From positions 1 to 50,458 of the forward strand of contig JAHIZT010000082.1 in the NCBI GenBank assembly GCA_018814355.1: 50,458 nt of DNA, written 5' to 3'. Shown piece after piece: positions 23,469-32,537 of the stretch (position 1 is the stretch's first letter; each line of letters begins with the position of its first letter). The DNA is from Candidatus Thermoplasmatota archaeon (GTDB lineage Archaea; Thermoplasmatota; Thermoplasmata; UBA10834). The position numbers and the translations under genes were made by a program. The notes beneath the pieces were generated by a model. That model searched no databases. It worked only from the letters and a program-made list of their open reading frames with translations, and was not told the DNA's origin.

Positions 23469-26393
23469 TTAATGATTTCGTGACTTTTCCTCGCGCCTGA
23501 CACGTTGCAGCCTGCCCGGGGCATACCAGTTCCACTTCTCCAGCAGGAGCATGATCGCCGGGACCAGGTAGATCCTGAGGATCATTGCGTCGAGAAGGAT
23601 GGCGAATGCCAGACCGAACCCGAACTCCCTCAGCAAAACAGTCGTGGACAGCATCATGGATCCGAATGCACCAGCCATCACCAATCCGCAGGCAGTGATG
23701 ATGCCCCCCGTGCGCTCCACAGCGGTCGTGATGGCCTTCGCGTCGCTCTTGCCCTTCAAGACCTCCTCCCTTATCCTCGTCGTTAGGAATATGTCGTAGT
23801 CCATGCCGAGGCCCATCGCGACCACGAACAGAATCAAAGGCATCATCCAGAGCACAGGACTGCCGTACCCGTACTGGAAGATGAGCATGGTCATTGCTAT
23901 GGTCCATGTAACGTTCAGCAGAACAGTCATTATCAGCCTGAACGGGATCAGCAGCGAGCCAAGGACAAGCATCAGGACGATGTATATCCCCACCAGGACG
24001 ACTATCCTCATCGTCAGGAAGTCGTGAGACACCGTCCCGGAAACATCCAACATGCTCGCGGTGGACCCGCCGACGAGGACTGTTGCGCTGTCGTGGAAGA
24101 TATCGGTCTTCGCTTGCGAGTTCAGCGACCTGATATCGTCTATCGAATGGATCGAGTTCGTTGTGAATGGCTCGTCCTGTAGGACGACGGTCAACATGAC
24201 TGTCCGGTTGTCTCTGCCGATTGTGTTGGCAATGGCCATCTCATAAGTCGCTAGTTCGACGGGGGGGAGCGACTGGAGATACGTGTTGTTCACCGGCTCC
24301 CCGAAAGGCCTCGTAGGCCCGGAGACCGTCCTTATGTTGCTATGACCGCCTACTAATGATGAATACTGCTCGAGCTGCGAGCCAGCCGTGAGATCCAGAG
24401 AGCCGTTAGAGTCGCGTATCGATTGGTCGAATTGGATCACTATGTAGGTGGGCATTATCGTGCCCTCTCCGAAACCGGACCCCAGGGCGTCGATGCCTCT
24501 CTTGCTCTCGGCGTTTGGCAAGCTGGCCATGAAATCGTAGCTCGGCTCGAGCGCGAAATAGAAATAGACGGCCGGCACCGAGATGACGAGAGCGGCCAAC
24601 ACGATCGCCTTCGAGTGTTTCAACGAGAACTCAACGCTCTTCCTGAAGTAGCCTCCGCCTCTCTCATCAAGAGCCTTCGCCCTCTCAGTCGCCTTGGCCA
24701 TCGTGTTTGGCCAGAACACCCTGTCCCCGAAGAACATCAGCAGCGACGGCAACATGGTGAGAGCAAACAGCAGCGTAATTCCTATGGCAACCACGAGAGC
24801 CATGCCCATGGACCGAATCATGCTGTACTCGCTTATCATGAGCGAGCCGAACCCTATCATGACCGTGGCCCCGCTCGTCGCAATGCTCTCGCCTGCCCAC
24901 ATGAGGCTGGTCTTGACAGATTCCTCCTTGGACCTTCCTGCGACGCGCTCCTCCCTGTATCGGGACATGATGAAAATGCAGTAGTCAGTGCCCGCACCGA
25001 GCATCACGACTAGTATGAGCATGGTCACGCTGTAGTGAATCGCCATCACATATGTGCCTAGAATGTAGATGACAGCCGTGGTGACGAGGTAGGCCATGCC
25101 TATGGTGATCAACGGGATCCAAGGACTGATGAGCGACCTGAAGAACAGGCCGACCAGAAGAACGACTAGGATCACAGTTACCGGGTCGACCCTGCTCGTG
25201 TCCTGAGCGACCGCGTCCATGGTGTCGACCTCGAGCGCCGCGTCGCCGCTCACGAAAACCTCGTAGCCAGAACCGATGACGTTCAGCTCCTGCTTCACGA
25301 GGTCGCGGATGTCCCTGACATCGTTTTGCGCTTCGTGGGACGAGCCGGCGACCGAGAGCGAAACCGCCATCAGCATGGTAGTGTTAGCGGTTCCCGAGAT
25401 GGGGTCAGTGTTTATGAACCGCGAAATGAAGACCTTCGGGATTCTGATGGGGATCTGGTCGATTGTGTAGTTGAATACCGCCCCGTGGGCGAGGGCCGTG
25501 ATGCCAGCCGCCGATGGGTGCGGTCCAAGGTTCCAGATCTCCGACACGAATGTTGCGTTTGCCTCGATCTGGGCGGATGTCAAGTTGATGACGAATCCCT
25601 CCAGCATAGCCTCCTGTTGCTGAGTCGTCATGAGACGGTAGAATTGCACACTGAACGAGTGGGCGACCATGATGGCGAACTCACTCGTCTGGCCAGGGAT
25701 CGAGCTGAAGTACGAGTCTGCCGCGGCGACGATGGTCGTCTGCAACTCCGCAGAGACGTTCGTGTGTGTGACCAACCATGCAGCATAGAATGTCTGGTTG
25801 GCATAGCCAATCACGAAATCGATCATCGTGGCGTCCATTCCGTTGGAGAGCAGCTGCGCCGTCAGGCCCTGGATGGTCAGGTTTCTCGCCTCATCATCAG
25901 TGTAGCCGACCGCAGTCAGCTGCAGATGGCTGTCGACGATATCGAGCGGCACCTTGTAGACTATCTGCACGATCTGGCCGACCTGGTCATGCAGATCGTA
26001 CATCCCGGGACCGCTCTGTGCAACAACACCAGCTATGTATGACTCAAGGACGCTGTACACGTAATCCACGCTGATGACTCCTTGGATCGCGCCATCCTGA
26101 CGGATGTCGTTGTAAAGATTGGTCGAGAATTCCCGTGCCTGGGGAGATGTCACATCCGAGTTCTGGATCACGATCGTGATGGTGCTATTCGCGATCTGGC
26201 CAGGGAATTTCTCATCGATGAGATTCTGGGCTTGGATGGCCTCGAGCTTGTTCAGACCGACTTCTGTCTCGGTGTACATGACGACATCGTTTATCTTGAA
26301 GATCAGAGGGAAGGCGTAGAAAAGGAGGACGAGCCAGACGACTATGACAAACTTGTAGTGTTTGATGATGAAATCGGCTAGCTTGTTGAACAT
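23469..26393 (-). CDS. RND-superfamily MMPL-type membrane exporter
   Basis: 974 aa, normal for a full-length RND protein. Two similar halves are visible, each with one helix, a large outer loop, then five helices: half 1 opens at FVIVVWLVLLFYAFPLIF (about 14-31) with its helix bundle about 395-560; half 2 opens at AIVLAALVISVPAVYFYF with its bundle in the last 200 residues. GMALVVAIGITLLFALTMLPSLL and MGLGMDYDIFLTTRIREE are typical MMPL/HpnN-like motifs; the Asp in the latter fits proton coupling. Cargo (lipid or drug) unknown. On the same strand, 33 bases upstream of the RING/DUF835 gene. Confidence 0.92.
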   Translation of the reverse strand: MFNKLADFIIKHYKFVIVVWLVLLFYAFPLIFKINDVVMYTETEVGLNKLEAIQAQNLIDEKFPGQIANSTITIVIQNSDVTSPQAREFSTNLYNDIRQDGAIQGVISVDYVYSVLESYIAGVVAQSGPGMYDLHDQVGQIVQIVYKVPLDIVDSHLQLTAVGYTDDEARNLTIQGLTAQLLSNGMDATMIDFVIGYANQTFYAAWLVTHTNVSAELQTTIVAAADSYFSSIPGQTSEFAIMVAHSFSVQFYRLMTTQQQEAMLEGFVINLTSAQIEANATFVSEIWNLGPHPSAAGITALAHGAVFNYTIDQIPIRIPKVFISRFINTDPISGTANTTMLMAVSLSVAGSSHEAQNDVRDIRDLVKQELNVIGSGYEVFVSGDAALEVDTMDAVAQDTSRVDPVTVILVVLLVGLFFRSLISPWIPLITIGMAYLVTTAVIYILGTYVMAIHYSVTMLILVVMLGAGTDYCIFIMSRYREERVAGRSKEESVKTSLMWAGESIATSGATVMIGFGSLMISEYSMIRSMGMALVVAIGITLLFALTMLPSLLMFFGDRVFWPNTMAKATERAKALDERGGGYFRKSVEFSLKHSKAIVLAALVISVPAVYFYFALEPSYDFMASLPNAESKRGIDALGSGFGEGTIMPTYIVIQFDQSIRDSNGSLDLTAGSQLEQYSSLVGGHSNIRTVSGPTRPFGEPVNNTYLQSLPPVELATYEMAIANTIGRDNRTVMLTVVLQDEPFTTNSIHSIDDIRSLNSQAKTDIFHDSATVLVGGSTASMLDVSGTVSHDFLTMRIVVLVGIYIVLMLVLGSLLIPFRLIMTVLLNVTWTIAMTMLIFQYGYGSPVLWMMPLILFVVAMGLGMDYDIFLTTRIREEVLKGKSDAKAITTAVERTGGIITACGLVMAGAFGSMMLSTTVLLREFGFGLAFAILLDAMILRIYLVPAIMLLLEKWNWYAPGRLQRVRREEKSRNH

Positions 26394-26502
26394 TAACCAA
26401 TCACCAGAGTCACGGAAAGTGGAGGAACTGAGGGATGTAGAATCGGGAATATGCTCTCGGTCTATATGTTTTTCGATATGACTCTCGCGGCAACTACGCG
26501 CC

Positions 26503-29385
26503 TCATTCCAAGTACACTGCCGGCCGGCCAGGTTTCGCGAACCTCGCCTTCCCCTTCGGGTCTACCCTAGCGGGATCGTCCGCGGAGAACACTTCGACCC
26601 GACACGAGAACTCCGTCTCCAAGAACGATTTCGCATTGCTTAGAACAGCGAGCTCGTCCACAACCACGGACATGAGGTTTCTGCCATCGGCAGATGTCTT
26701 TGTCAGCTCAGCCACCACTTCTTTCGCGAATGCTGGTATCTCCTTCTTCGCGTCAGGCCCCTGCGCCTTCGCCATGCTGGTCTTTATGAGCGACGATATG
26801 TCCGACTTACCTCTGGGCTGAGAAAGCGCCGCCGCCAGCAATTCCTGCTTCCAGATCGGAGCCGTCATCACGATGATACGCTTCGGCTTGATCTCGGTCA
26901 CCTTCAAGATCTCGGCAACGTCCGACAACAGGGACTCGAGCAGCCGCTCCTTGGCCTCCTCAATCGCAGACGCCGCCCCTATGACAGGCGATCCGAGCTG
27001 CACCTGAGAAACGAACGGCTTCTTTCCGAGCGCTTGCCACATCTCCTCTGCGACATGCGGAGTGACAGGAGCCATCAGCGGTACCCATTTCTCGAGGGCG
27101 CCCAGAATCACGGCCCTGTTCTTTCCGCCCCTCCTCAGGTACCATCTGAAATCCTGCGGCATCTCGAAGTAAACGTCGTTCGAATATGACCTAAGGTCAT
27201 AGTCCTCCATGTACCCATGGATTCTCGCCAGCCTGGCCTCCATCCTTGCAAGGAGCCAAGCATCGATATCAGTTGGTTCGCCTTCATTGACGGACATGAG
27301 CTCCTGCGACATCTTCCAGAGACGTTCGAGCCGGTCCCTGTATCCCTCAACCTTCTCATCCTCCCAAGCGACGTCGACGTACAGGGAGGCGATGTGGGCG
27401 TAGAACAACCTCATGGCGTCGACGCCGAACCTCTCGGCTGCATCGGGTATCGGCTGCGCTCCCCCCTTTGACTTGGATATCTTGCCGCCGGTTGCGGTGA
27501 TGTACCAGTTCACCAGTATGCCCCGGGGCCAATGCTGAGGGCGCAGGACAGCAACATGGTTCATCAAGAACACGGGGAAGTGCACGGTCATATGCTCCTT
27601 TCCTCCGAGGTTGATGTCCAGCGGATACCAGTATTCGAACTCCGCTCTGATCGACTCTAGGACTTGTCTGGAGAAACCTGATTTCTCTGAGACAGAGTTG
27701 GCGTCACCCTTGCCCAGCAGAACATAGTCGAAGAACGCTTCGTCCATGCCATCAGGCTTGATCAGGCCCTCGTTCGCATATCTAGATATCACATAGTACA
27801 CAGGATATAGCGTGCTGTCCGCGATTGCCTCGACGATCCACTTCTGATCGAAAGGAAATCTGGTGCCGAGCCAGTTCCCCATGCGCACGCATGCCCGCTC
27901 CCGATACCATTCCAGGACGCCCTGTATGTTCTCGTAGTATTCTTTGGGAAGGATCTTCATAGCCCGCGCGTGCTCTTTTGAACGTGCTGTGAGCGCTGGA
28001 TTGGAGTAGTCAATGAACCACTGGTCGGGGATCTTCTTGATGAATACCTTCTCTCCGCACCTGCACAGGACCTCCTCTGACAGGTCGTGGAAGAGGTCTG
28101 CCTGGCCTTTTGCGAGCATCTCCTGACGCATGACGTCCTTGGCTCGCTCGACCGGCTGGCCTGCGAACTCGCCGCAGGACTTGTTCATGACTCCTTTGTG
28201 GAAGCCGCTCTTGTAGACCTCCTTCGTCGCCTCGTCGAGCTTCGGGTCCGTCAGTGAGTCGATGCCCATCCTCTTGGTGATCTCGACGGCCGGCAGAGGA
28301 CCCCAGCCAGGAGTATCTATGATGGGTGTCGGTCTGGCATGCTCCATCATCTCGTCCGTTATTCCGTATCGAGATCGCGTGGCGTTGTCCCTCGAGAGTT
28401 CTACGAGGCCGATCCAGTCGACTGGGGCATCGGAGGGCACGCTCATGACAAGCCCTGACCCCACGTTGGGGTCGCACAGGGTGGATGGGAATATGGGGAT
28501 CATCTTCCCGGTGTACGGCGCCCTGCACCGCTTGCCCATCAACGACGCGCCATTGGCAGAGCCTATGATCTCGACTCTGTCCCTCTGGTACCCGAGCTTC
28601 TCAGCCGCCTGCCTGCTTACGACCCAGATCTCTCCGTCCACCCGTGCGTCTACGTATTCTACCTCAGGGTTGACCCAGAAGTTCGTAAGGCCGAATACCG
28701 TCTCGGGCCTCAGGGTTGCGGCCACCAGCTTCCGGCCGTCCTCGAAGTCGAACTTCAGCATAGAGTACTCAAGAACCTCTGCGTTCCCGCCCTTCGAGAT
28801 GTCGGTCTCGGAGGCGTCTATGGCCACCGGACCGTGCTCGATGCACGCGGCCGCGAAGTACGGCTTCTGTATGAGCAGGCCTTCGGCCATCAGTTTGCGC
28901 ATCTGCCACTCGATGAACTTGGAGTAGTCAGGGTAAATCGTGCAAGTGAACCTGCGCCAGTCGGACATGAATCCGAAACGCTTCCAATAATCATTCACGT
29001 AGACGCCGTTGAAGAATCTGACAACCTCTTGCGGATCAGCCAGCAATCTGATCTTGAGTTCTGAGCAACCGTTCGCGCTGAGCATCTCGATCGTCGCCGG
29101 ATCCCGCCTCTCGACCTTCTTCGCGAAGCTGATGGCTCCGTTGCCAGTCGCGTGCGTTCCCATCGGGAAGAGGACGGAGTGCCCGGTCATCATCTTGTAC
29201 CGCACGATCGCATCGGAGAAGGTGTACCCGCGCATGTGGCCGACGTGCAGGTATCCGGTCACACCTGGGTATGCGAATATCATGAAGAACTTCTTCTTGC
29301 TGGGGTCAGGGGTGGACTCGTTTATCTTGGCATCGTACCACGCCTTTCGCCATTTGGCCTCTATGTCGGAGAAGTTGAGAGCCAT
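26503..29385 (-). CDS. leuS: Leucyl-tRNA synthetase, archaeal type
   Basis: 960 aa, a class I synthetase charging tRNA-Leu. Seen: the HIGH-type motif HVGH at 47-50 in GYLHVGHMRGYTFSD, an editing (CP1) domain with TLRPETVFGLTN and the SVPSDAPVDW region, and the KMSKS-type motif KISKSKGGAQP. Archaeal features include the C-terminal region after the anticodon-binding domain. Start: ATG 29385 (MALNFSDIEAKWRKAW); the longer frame to 29451 lies above the TATA candidate CTTTTATTAG at 29421-29430. The tRNA-Leu at 36.1 kb is a natural substrate. Confidence 0.97.
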   Translation of the reverse strand: MALNFSDIEAKWRKAWYDAKINESTPDPSKKKFFMIFAYPGVTGYLHVGHMRGYTFSDAIVRYKMMTGHSVLFPMGTHATGNGAISFAKKVERRDPATIEMLSANGCSELKIRLLADPQEVVRFFNGVYVNDYWKRFGFMSDWRRFTCTIYPDYSKFIEWQMRKLMAEGLLIQKPYFAAACIEHGPVAIDASETDISKGGNAEVLEYSMLKFDFEDGRKLVAATLRPETVFGLTNFWVNPEVEYVDARVDGEIWVVSRQAAEKLGYQRDRVEIIGSANGASLMGKRCRAPYTGKMIPIFPSTLCDPNVGSGLVMSVPSDAPVDWIGLVELSRDNATRSRYGITDEMMEHARPTPIIDTPGWGPLPAVEITKRMGIDSLTDPKLDEATKEVYKSGFHKGVMNKSCGEFAGQPVERAKDVMRQEMLAKGQADLFHDLSEEVLCRCGEKVFIKKIPDQWFIDYSNPALTARSKEHARAMKILPKEYYENIQGVLEWYRERACVRMGNWLGTRFPFDQKWIVEAIADSTLYPVYYVISRYANEGLIKPDGMDEAFFDYVLLGKGDANSVSEKSGFSRQVLESIRAEFEYWYPLDINLGGKEHMTVHFPVFLMNHVAVLRPQHWPRGILVNWYITATGGKISKSKGGAQPIPDAAERFGVDAMRLFYAHIASLYVDVAWEDEKVEGYRDRLERLWKMSQELMSVNEGEPTDIDAWLLARMEARLARIHGYMEDYDLRSYSNDVYFEMPQDFRWYLRRGGKNRAVILGALEKWVPLMAPVTPHVAEEMWQALGKKPFVSQVQLGSPVIGAASAIEEAKERLLESLLSDVAEILKVTEIKPKRIIVMTAPIWKQELLAAALSQPRGKSDISSLIKTSMAKAQGPDAKKEIPAFAKEVVAELTKTSADGRNLMSVVVDELAVLSNAKSFLETEFSCRVEVFSADDPARVDPKGKARFAKPGRPAVYLE

Positions 29386-29447
29386 CTTGCACAGCCAGCT
29401 ACAACACTGAATACCTGTGACTAATAAAAGGTTTCTCGATGGCAGAC

Positions 29448-29756
29448 TCATCTCACAACGAGGTCTCTGCTCCGCATCACTGAGACCGCCGGACCCACAG
29501 TCGCGATGACTACGCCTGCCAGGCTTGTCATGATGCCGGCGAGGACAAACTTGTCAGCTTCTCCCCCGAAGCGCTCCTTATCGACTGAGAGGGGCACACC
29601 TGATCCGTCGTGCAATCCTCTGACATTCGTCTGAGAGAAAGAAGCGACTGTTACGAGGAAACCGGTAATGAAGAGCGCGATCCCTACTAATACCATCAGA
29701 AAGCGAGCTTTTGGCGCTCTGCTAGCCCCCAACCTGATCTTGCGATCTGCTGCCAT
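29448..29756 (-). CDS. Small two-helix membrane protein
   Basis: 102 aa starting MAADRKIRLGASRAPKARF, a basic N-terminus followed by helix 1 (LMVLVGIALFITGFLVTVASF), an outer or periplasm-side loop of about 30 residues (VPLSVDKERFGGEADKF), and helix 2 (LAGIMTSLAGVVIATVGPAV). The longer frame to 29912 adds a non-conserved-looking stretch. No family recognised. It lies 62 bases upstream of leuS on the same strand, but leuS has its own promoter. Confidence 0.65.
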   Translation of the reverse strand: MAADRKIRLGASRAPKARFLMVLVGIALFITGFLVTVASFSQTNVRGLHDGSGVPLSVDKERFGGEADKFVLAGIMTSLAGVVIATVGPAVSVMRSRDLVVR

Positions 29757-29932
29757 AACTTGAGGATGCCCCAGCTGAAGGATGCAGGAGAGCGCACCCT
29801 TGGATAAACCTTCCTGCACGGATTCGGGCGTGTGCGCGATAGCCCTAGAACATCGCCCAGAGCCCCTTGACGGGCATATTCGACGACCGAGCCAGTATAG
29901 CGAGTATGACAATTGCCGACGAAATGAGACAT

Positions 29933-29952
29933 TTTACATATTAATATATACC
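29933..29952 (+). promoter_or_regulatory. TATA box of the cdrS-ftsZ-like operon
   Basis: An AT-rich element containing ACATATTAATATATA. Transcription is predicted to start near 29972, leaving a leader of about 30 nt before the ATG at 30005. Confidence 0.55.
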
Positions 29953-30004
29953 TTCGGCTGACATATGTTCCTTTTGCGTCAACAAATCGGGATGGGATGC
30001 ACAC

Positions 30005-30385
30005 ATGTCCGACCCTTTGGAGAGCGAACGGATAACAATTCGGCTCGATGCCGAGGACCTCAAAATGATCGACGATTTCATCGCCGACAGCAACGAGTTC
30101 TCCAACAGGTCGCAACTGGCCCGTGCAGCCGTTCGCGCGTACATAGAAATGCGCGCGGGCGGCTCTGAAGGGACGAACAGCAAGCCGAACGAGATCGTGG
30201 TGGTTCTTCCGTCGCTTGTGCTTGACACAATCAAGCAGCTCGTGGCGGAAGGAGTGTACAGCTCGATTTCAGAGGCTGTAGCCGATTCGGCGCGTCATGA
30301 GTTCCTACACGAGGAGCACGTGGAAGGGCTCAAGAAGGACGCGAACAAGCAGGGAACCGGCTTTAAGCTCGTCCCCGGAGCATAG
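30005..30385 (+). CDS. Ribbon-helix-helix regulator, CdrS-like
   Basis: 126 aa with two ribbon-helix-helix units. Unit 1: ERITIRLDAEDLKMIDDFIADSNEFSNRSQLARAAVRAYI (about 8-48). Unit 2: NEIVVVLPSLVLDTIKQLVAEGVYSSISEAVADSARHEFL (about 61-100). The C-terminal 26 residues are basic. It lies 91 bases upstream of the ftsZ-like gene, same strand. In haloarchaea a short RHH protein, CdrS, is co-transcribed with ftsZ2 and controls cell-division genes; the same neighbourhood here supports that role by context, not by direct evidence. Symbol left blank because this one is longer than haloarchaeal CdrS. Confidence 0.85.
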   Translation: MSDPLESERITIRLDAEDLKMIDDFIADSNEFSNRSQLARAAVRAYIEMRAGGSEGTNSKPNEIVVVLPSLVLDTIKQLVAEGVYSSISEAVADSARHEFLHEEHVEGLKKDANKQGTGFKLVPGA

Positions 30386-30476
30386 GCACCGTTTGTGGGC
30401 GCCCTGGGTGGAAAGGAGGGGACTCTGATAGGGGGTCTTCTCTCGACTGGCCAGGGAGAGGACGGAGGCCAAAGGG

Positions 30477-31262
30477 ATGACGACGGAAAGGAGCAGGACG
30501 GAAGAGATAATCAATGCGATAGGGACCAGCCTCGGTGAGCCGACAGTCGCAGTAGTCGGCTGCGGAGGAGCTGGTTCGAACATCGTCCACGGGATCTACT
30601 GGAAGTCCAACCGTGTTGAGACCGTGGCTGTGAACACTGACGAGGAACACCTCAGAAAGGTTGACGCCCACAAGAAGATCCTGATCGGGAAGGATGTCTC
30701 CTTCGGACGGGACGCGGGCGGGTTTCCCGAGATAGGGGAGCACTGCGCCGACAAGGCTAGGAATGTCATCAAAGAGGCGATCAAGGGATACGACATCGTC
30801 TTCGTCGTCGCGGGCATGGGTGGCGGAACGGGCACAGGCGTTGCCCCAGTCGTCGCGAGCGTCGCACGCGAGATGAACGCAATCACATTCGCGCTGCCAA
30901 TACTACCATTCGACATCGAGGGCGAGGCACGGAGAAAGACGGCAAATGAAGGGGTCGCCAAGCTGAAGGACCAGGCGAACTTCACCATCGTCCTAGACAA
31001 CAACAAGCTCATGAGCATCGGCTCGGAACTCCCGATGGCCGAGGCGCTCAAGGTAGTTGATAGGAGCGTATTGAGAATCGTGGACTCGGTGTGCCACCAG
31101 ACGAGTTCGTACGTCAGCAGCATGATGGAGGACATCATGGGCTACGGCGAAGAACTGGCTGAGCCAGCACCTGAGCCGCCGGCGGAGATGAGGGAGACCC
31201 AGTTGGTGCACGCCGACCTGGACCCGATGTTCAGTGGGTTTGGCCCGAGCATGTTCGGGTGA
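30477..31262 (+). CDS. FtsZ-like GTPase, truncated before the T7 loop
   Basis: 261 aa, against about 350-400 for FtsZ. Seen: VGCGGAGSN at 27-35 (G-loop 1), NTDEEHL at 53-59, and the tubulin signature GMGGGTGTG at 113-121, then LPFDIEGEARRKTANEG, TIVLDNNKLMSIG, and helix 7 AEALKVVDRSVLRIVDSV. The sequence then departs: where FtsZ has the T7 loop with its catalytic acidic residues (PSLVNLDYADVK-type), this protein reads HQTSSYVSSMMEDIMGYG. The C-terminal tubulin domain is absent. A Pro/Glu-rich linker and a short tail (DLDPMFSGFGPSMFG) follow. GGAGG precedes the ATG by 8 bases. No sign of frameshift. It should bind GTP but may not complete a neighbour's active site; its job is unknown. Confidence 0.9.
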   Translation: MTTERSRTEEIINAIGTSLGEPTVAVVGCGGAGSNIVHGIYWKSNRVETVAVNTDEEHLRKVDAHKKILIGKDVSFGRDAGGFPEIGEHCADKARNVIKEAIKGYDIVFVVAGMGGGTGTGVAPVVASVAREMNAITFALPILPFDIEGEARRKTANEGVAKLKDQANFTIVLDNNKLMSIGSELPMAEALKVVDRSVLRIVDSVCHQTSSYVSSMMEDIMGYGEELAEPAPEPPAEMRETQLVHADLDPMFSGFGPSMFG

Positions 31263-31427
31263 GCCTGGGAAGCAACTCGCCATAAAGCTGACGCCCATAG
31301 AGTCTGACCGGAACAAGGGCCTCCGTGGCTCGAAGTGCGTCGGCTTGAAACCATTTCCTTCCAATTCTCAAAGCGATTCGGACGGCGAGGCAAATCATTT
31401 CTAACAGATAACGACCTCATGTGACCC

Positions 31428-32528
31428 GTGAGAGTAGGCTTCGTCGTGAATCCGATAGCCGGCATGGGAGGCTCTGTCGGACTGAAGGGCACCGATGGGG
31501 ATGACATCCTCAGGGAGGCGGAGAAGAGAGGCGCAAAGAGGCTCTCTCCGGAGAGGGCGAAGAAGGCGCTCGCAGGCTTTAGCTCCAGGAAGGTACACGT
31601 CGAGTTCTTGACCTGTTCTGGAGACATGGGCAAGTCCGAGCTCGATTCAGTAGGCATACCAGCGGAGGTCGTGTTCGAGCCGGGCGCGGTGACAACTCGT
31701 CAAGATACGGCCAGAGCCGTCAGGGAGTTTGTCAAACGCGATGTGGATCTCATTCTGTTCGCAGGGGGCGACGGCACTGCTAGAGACATTCTCGAGATTG
31801 CCGGTCAGAAGGTGCCCATCGTCGGCATACCGACAGGGGTGAAGATGCATTCGGCAGTGTTCGCGTACACGCCCGAGGATGTGGTCGACCTTGTGCGGAC
31901 TTACGAGGACAGACGGTCGACCAAGGATGCAGATGTGATGGATGTCGACGAGGAGAGCTTCAGAGCTGGAAGGCTGAGAGCGAAGCTGTTCGGCGTCGCC
32001 AGAGTGCCCGATGACCCTGTCCACATGCAATCAGGCAAGGCTGTCTACCATTCAGGGAGCGCAGAGGACGAGCTCGTTGAGCTCGGTCAGTACGTTGCGG
32101 AGACGATGGAGAAAGGGGTGATGTACGTCCTGGGTCCAGGAAGCACGACCGAGGCGGTCACCAAACACCTCGGTCTGAAGAAGACCCTTCTAGGTGTTGA
32201 TGTCGTTCTCGACTTCAAGATGATCCTACGCGATGCCTCGGAGATGGACCTCCTTGAACTCTTGGCGGACCAAAGAGCTGCGAAGATACTGGTCTCACCC
32301 ATCGGCTCTCAGGGATTGTTCTTTGGACGTGGGAACCAACAGCTATCCCCCAGCGTGATCAGAGCGGTCGGGCGAGACAATGTGACCATCATCTCCACAC
32401 CATCTAAGTTGAAGGGGACCCCGGTTCTGAGATCGGATACAGGGGATTCTGAGCTCGACTTGGAGTTCAAGGGGCGGATCAAGGTCATCACTGGCTACAA
32501 ACGCAGGAAGCTGGTGACTGTGGAATAG
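31428..32528 (+). CDS. ATP-NAD-kinase-family protein
   Basis: 366 aa of the NAD kinase / diacylglycerol kinase superfamily (COG3199 group). Seen: the opening RVGFVVNPIAGMGG, the kinase motif GGDGTARD at 113-120, VPIVGIPTGVKMHSAVFA, then a C-terminal half with YVLGPGSTTEAVTKHLG and KILVSPIGSQGLFFGRGNQQ. The GGDGT and NPxAG motifs bind ATP in this superfamily. Whether it phosphorylates NAD(P) or another acceptor is not shown by sequence. Start GTG 31428, giving the family opening exactly. Confidence 0.88.
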   Translation: MRVGFVVNPIAGMGGSVGLKGTDGDDILREAEKRGAKRLSPERAKKALAGFSSRKVHVEFLTCSGDMGKSELDSVGIPAEVVFEPGAVTTRQDTARAVREFVKRDVDLILFAGGDGTARDILEIAGQKVPIVGIPTGVKMHSAVFAYTPEDVVDLVRTYEDRRSTKDADVMDVDEESFRAGRLRAKLFGVARVPDDPVHMQSGKAVYHSGSAEDELVELGQYVAETMEKGVMYVLGPGSTTEAVTKHLGLKKTLLGVDVVLDFKMILRDASEMDLLELLADQRAAKILVSPIGSQGLFFGRGNQQLSPSVIRAVGRDNVTIISTPSKLKGTPVLRSDTGDSELDLEFKGRIKVITGYKRRKLVTVE

Positions 32529-32537
32529 AGCCGCCTT

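Noticed and set aside
31100-31427. A frameshift as the reason for the short ftsZ-like gene
   Set aside because: No frame downstream of helix 7 encodes a T7 loop or FtsZ C-terminal domain; the frame keeps coding character to a clear stop.
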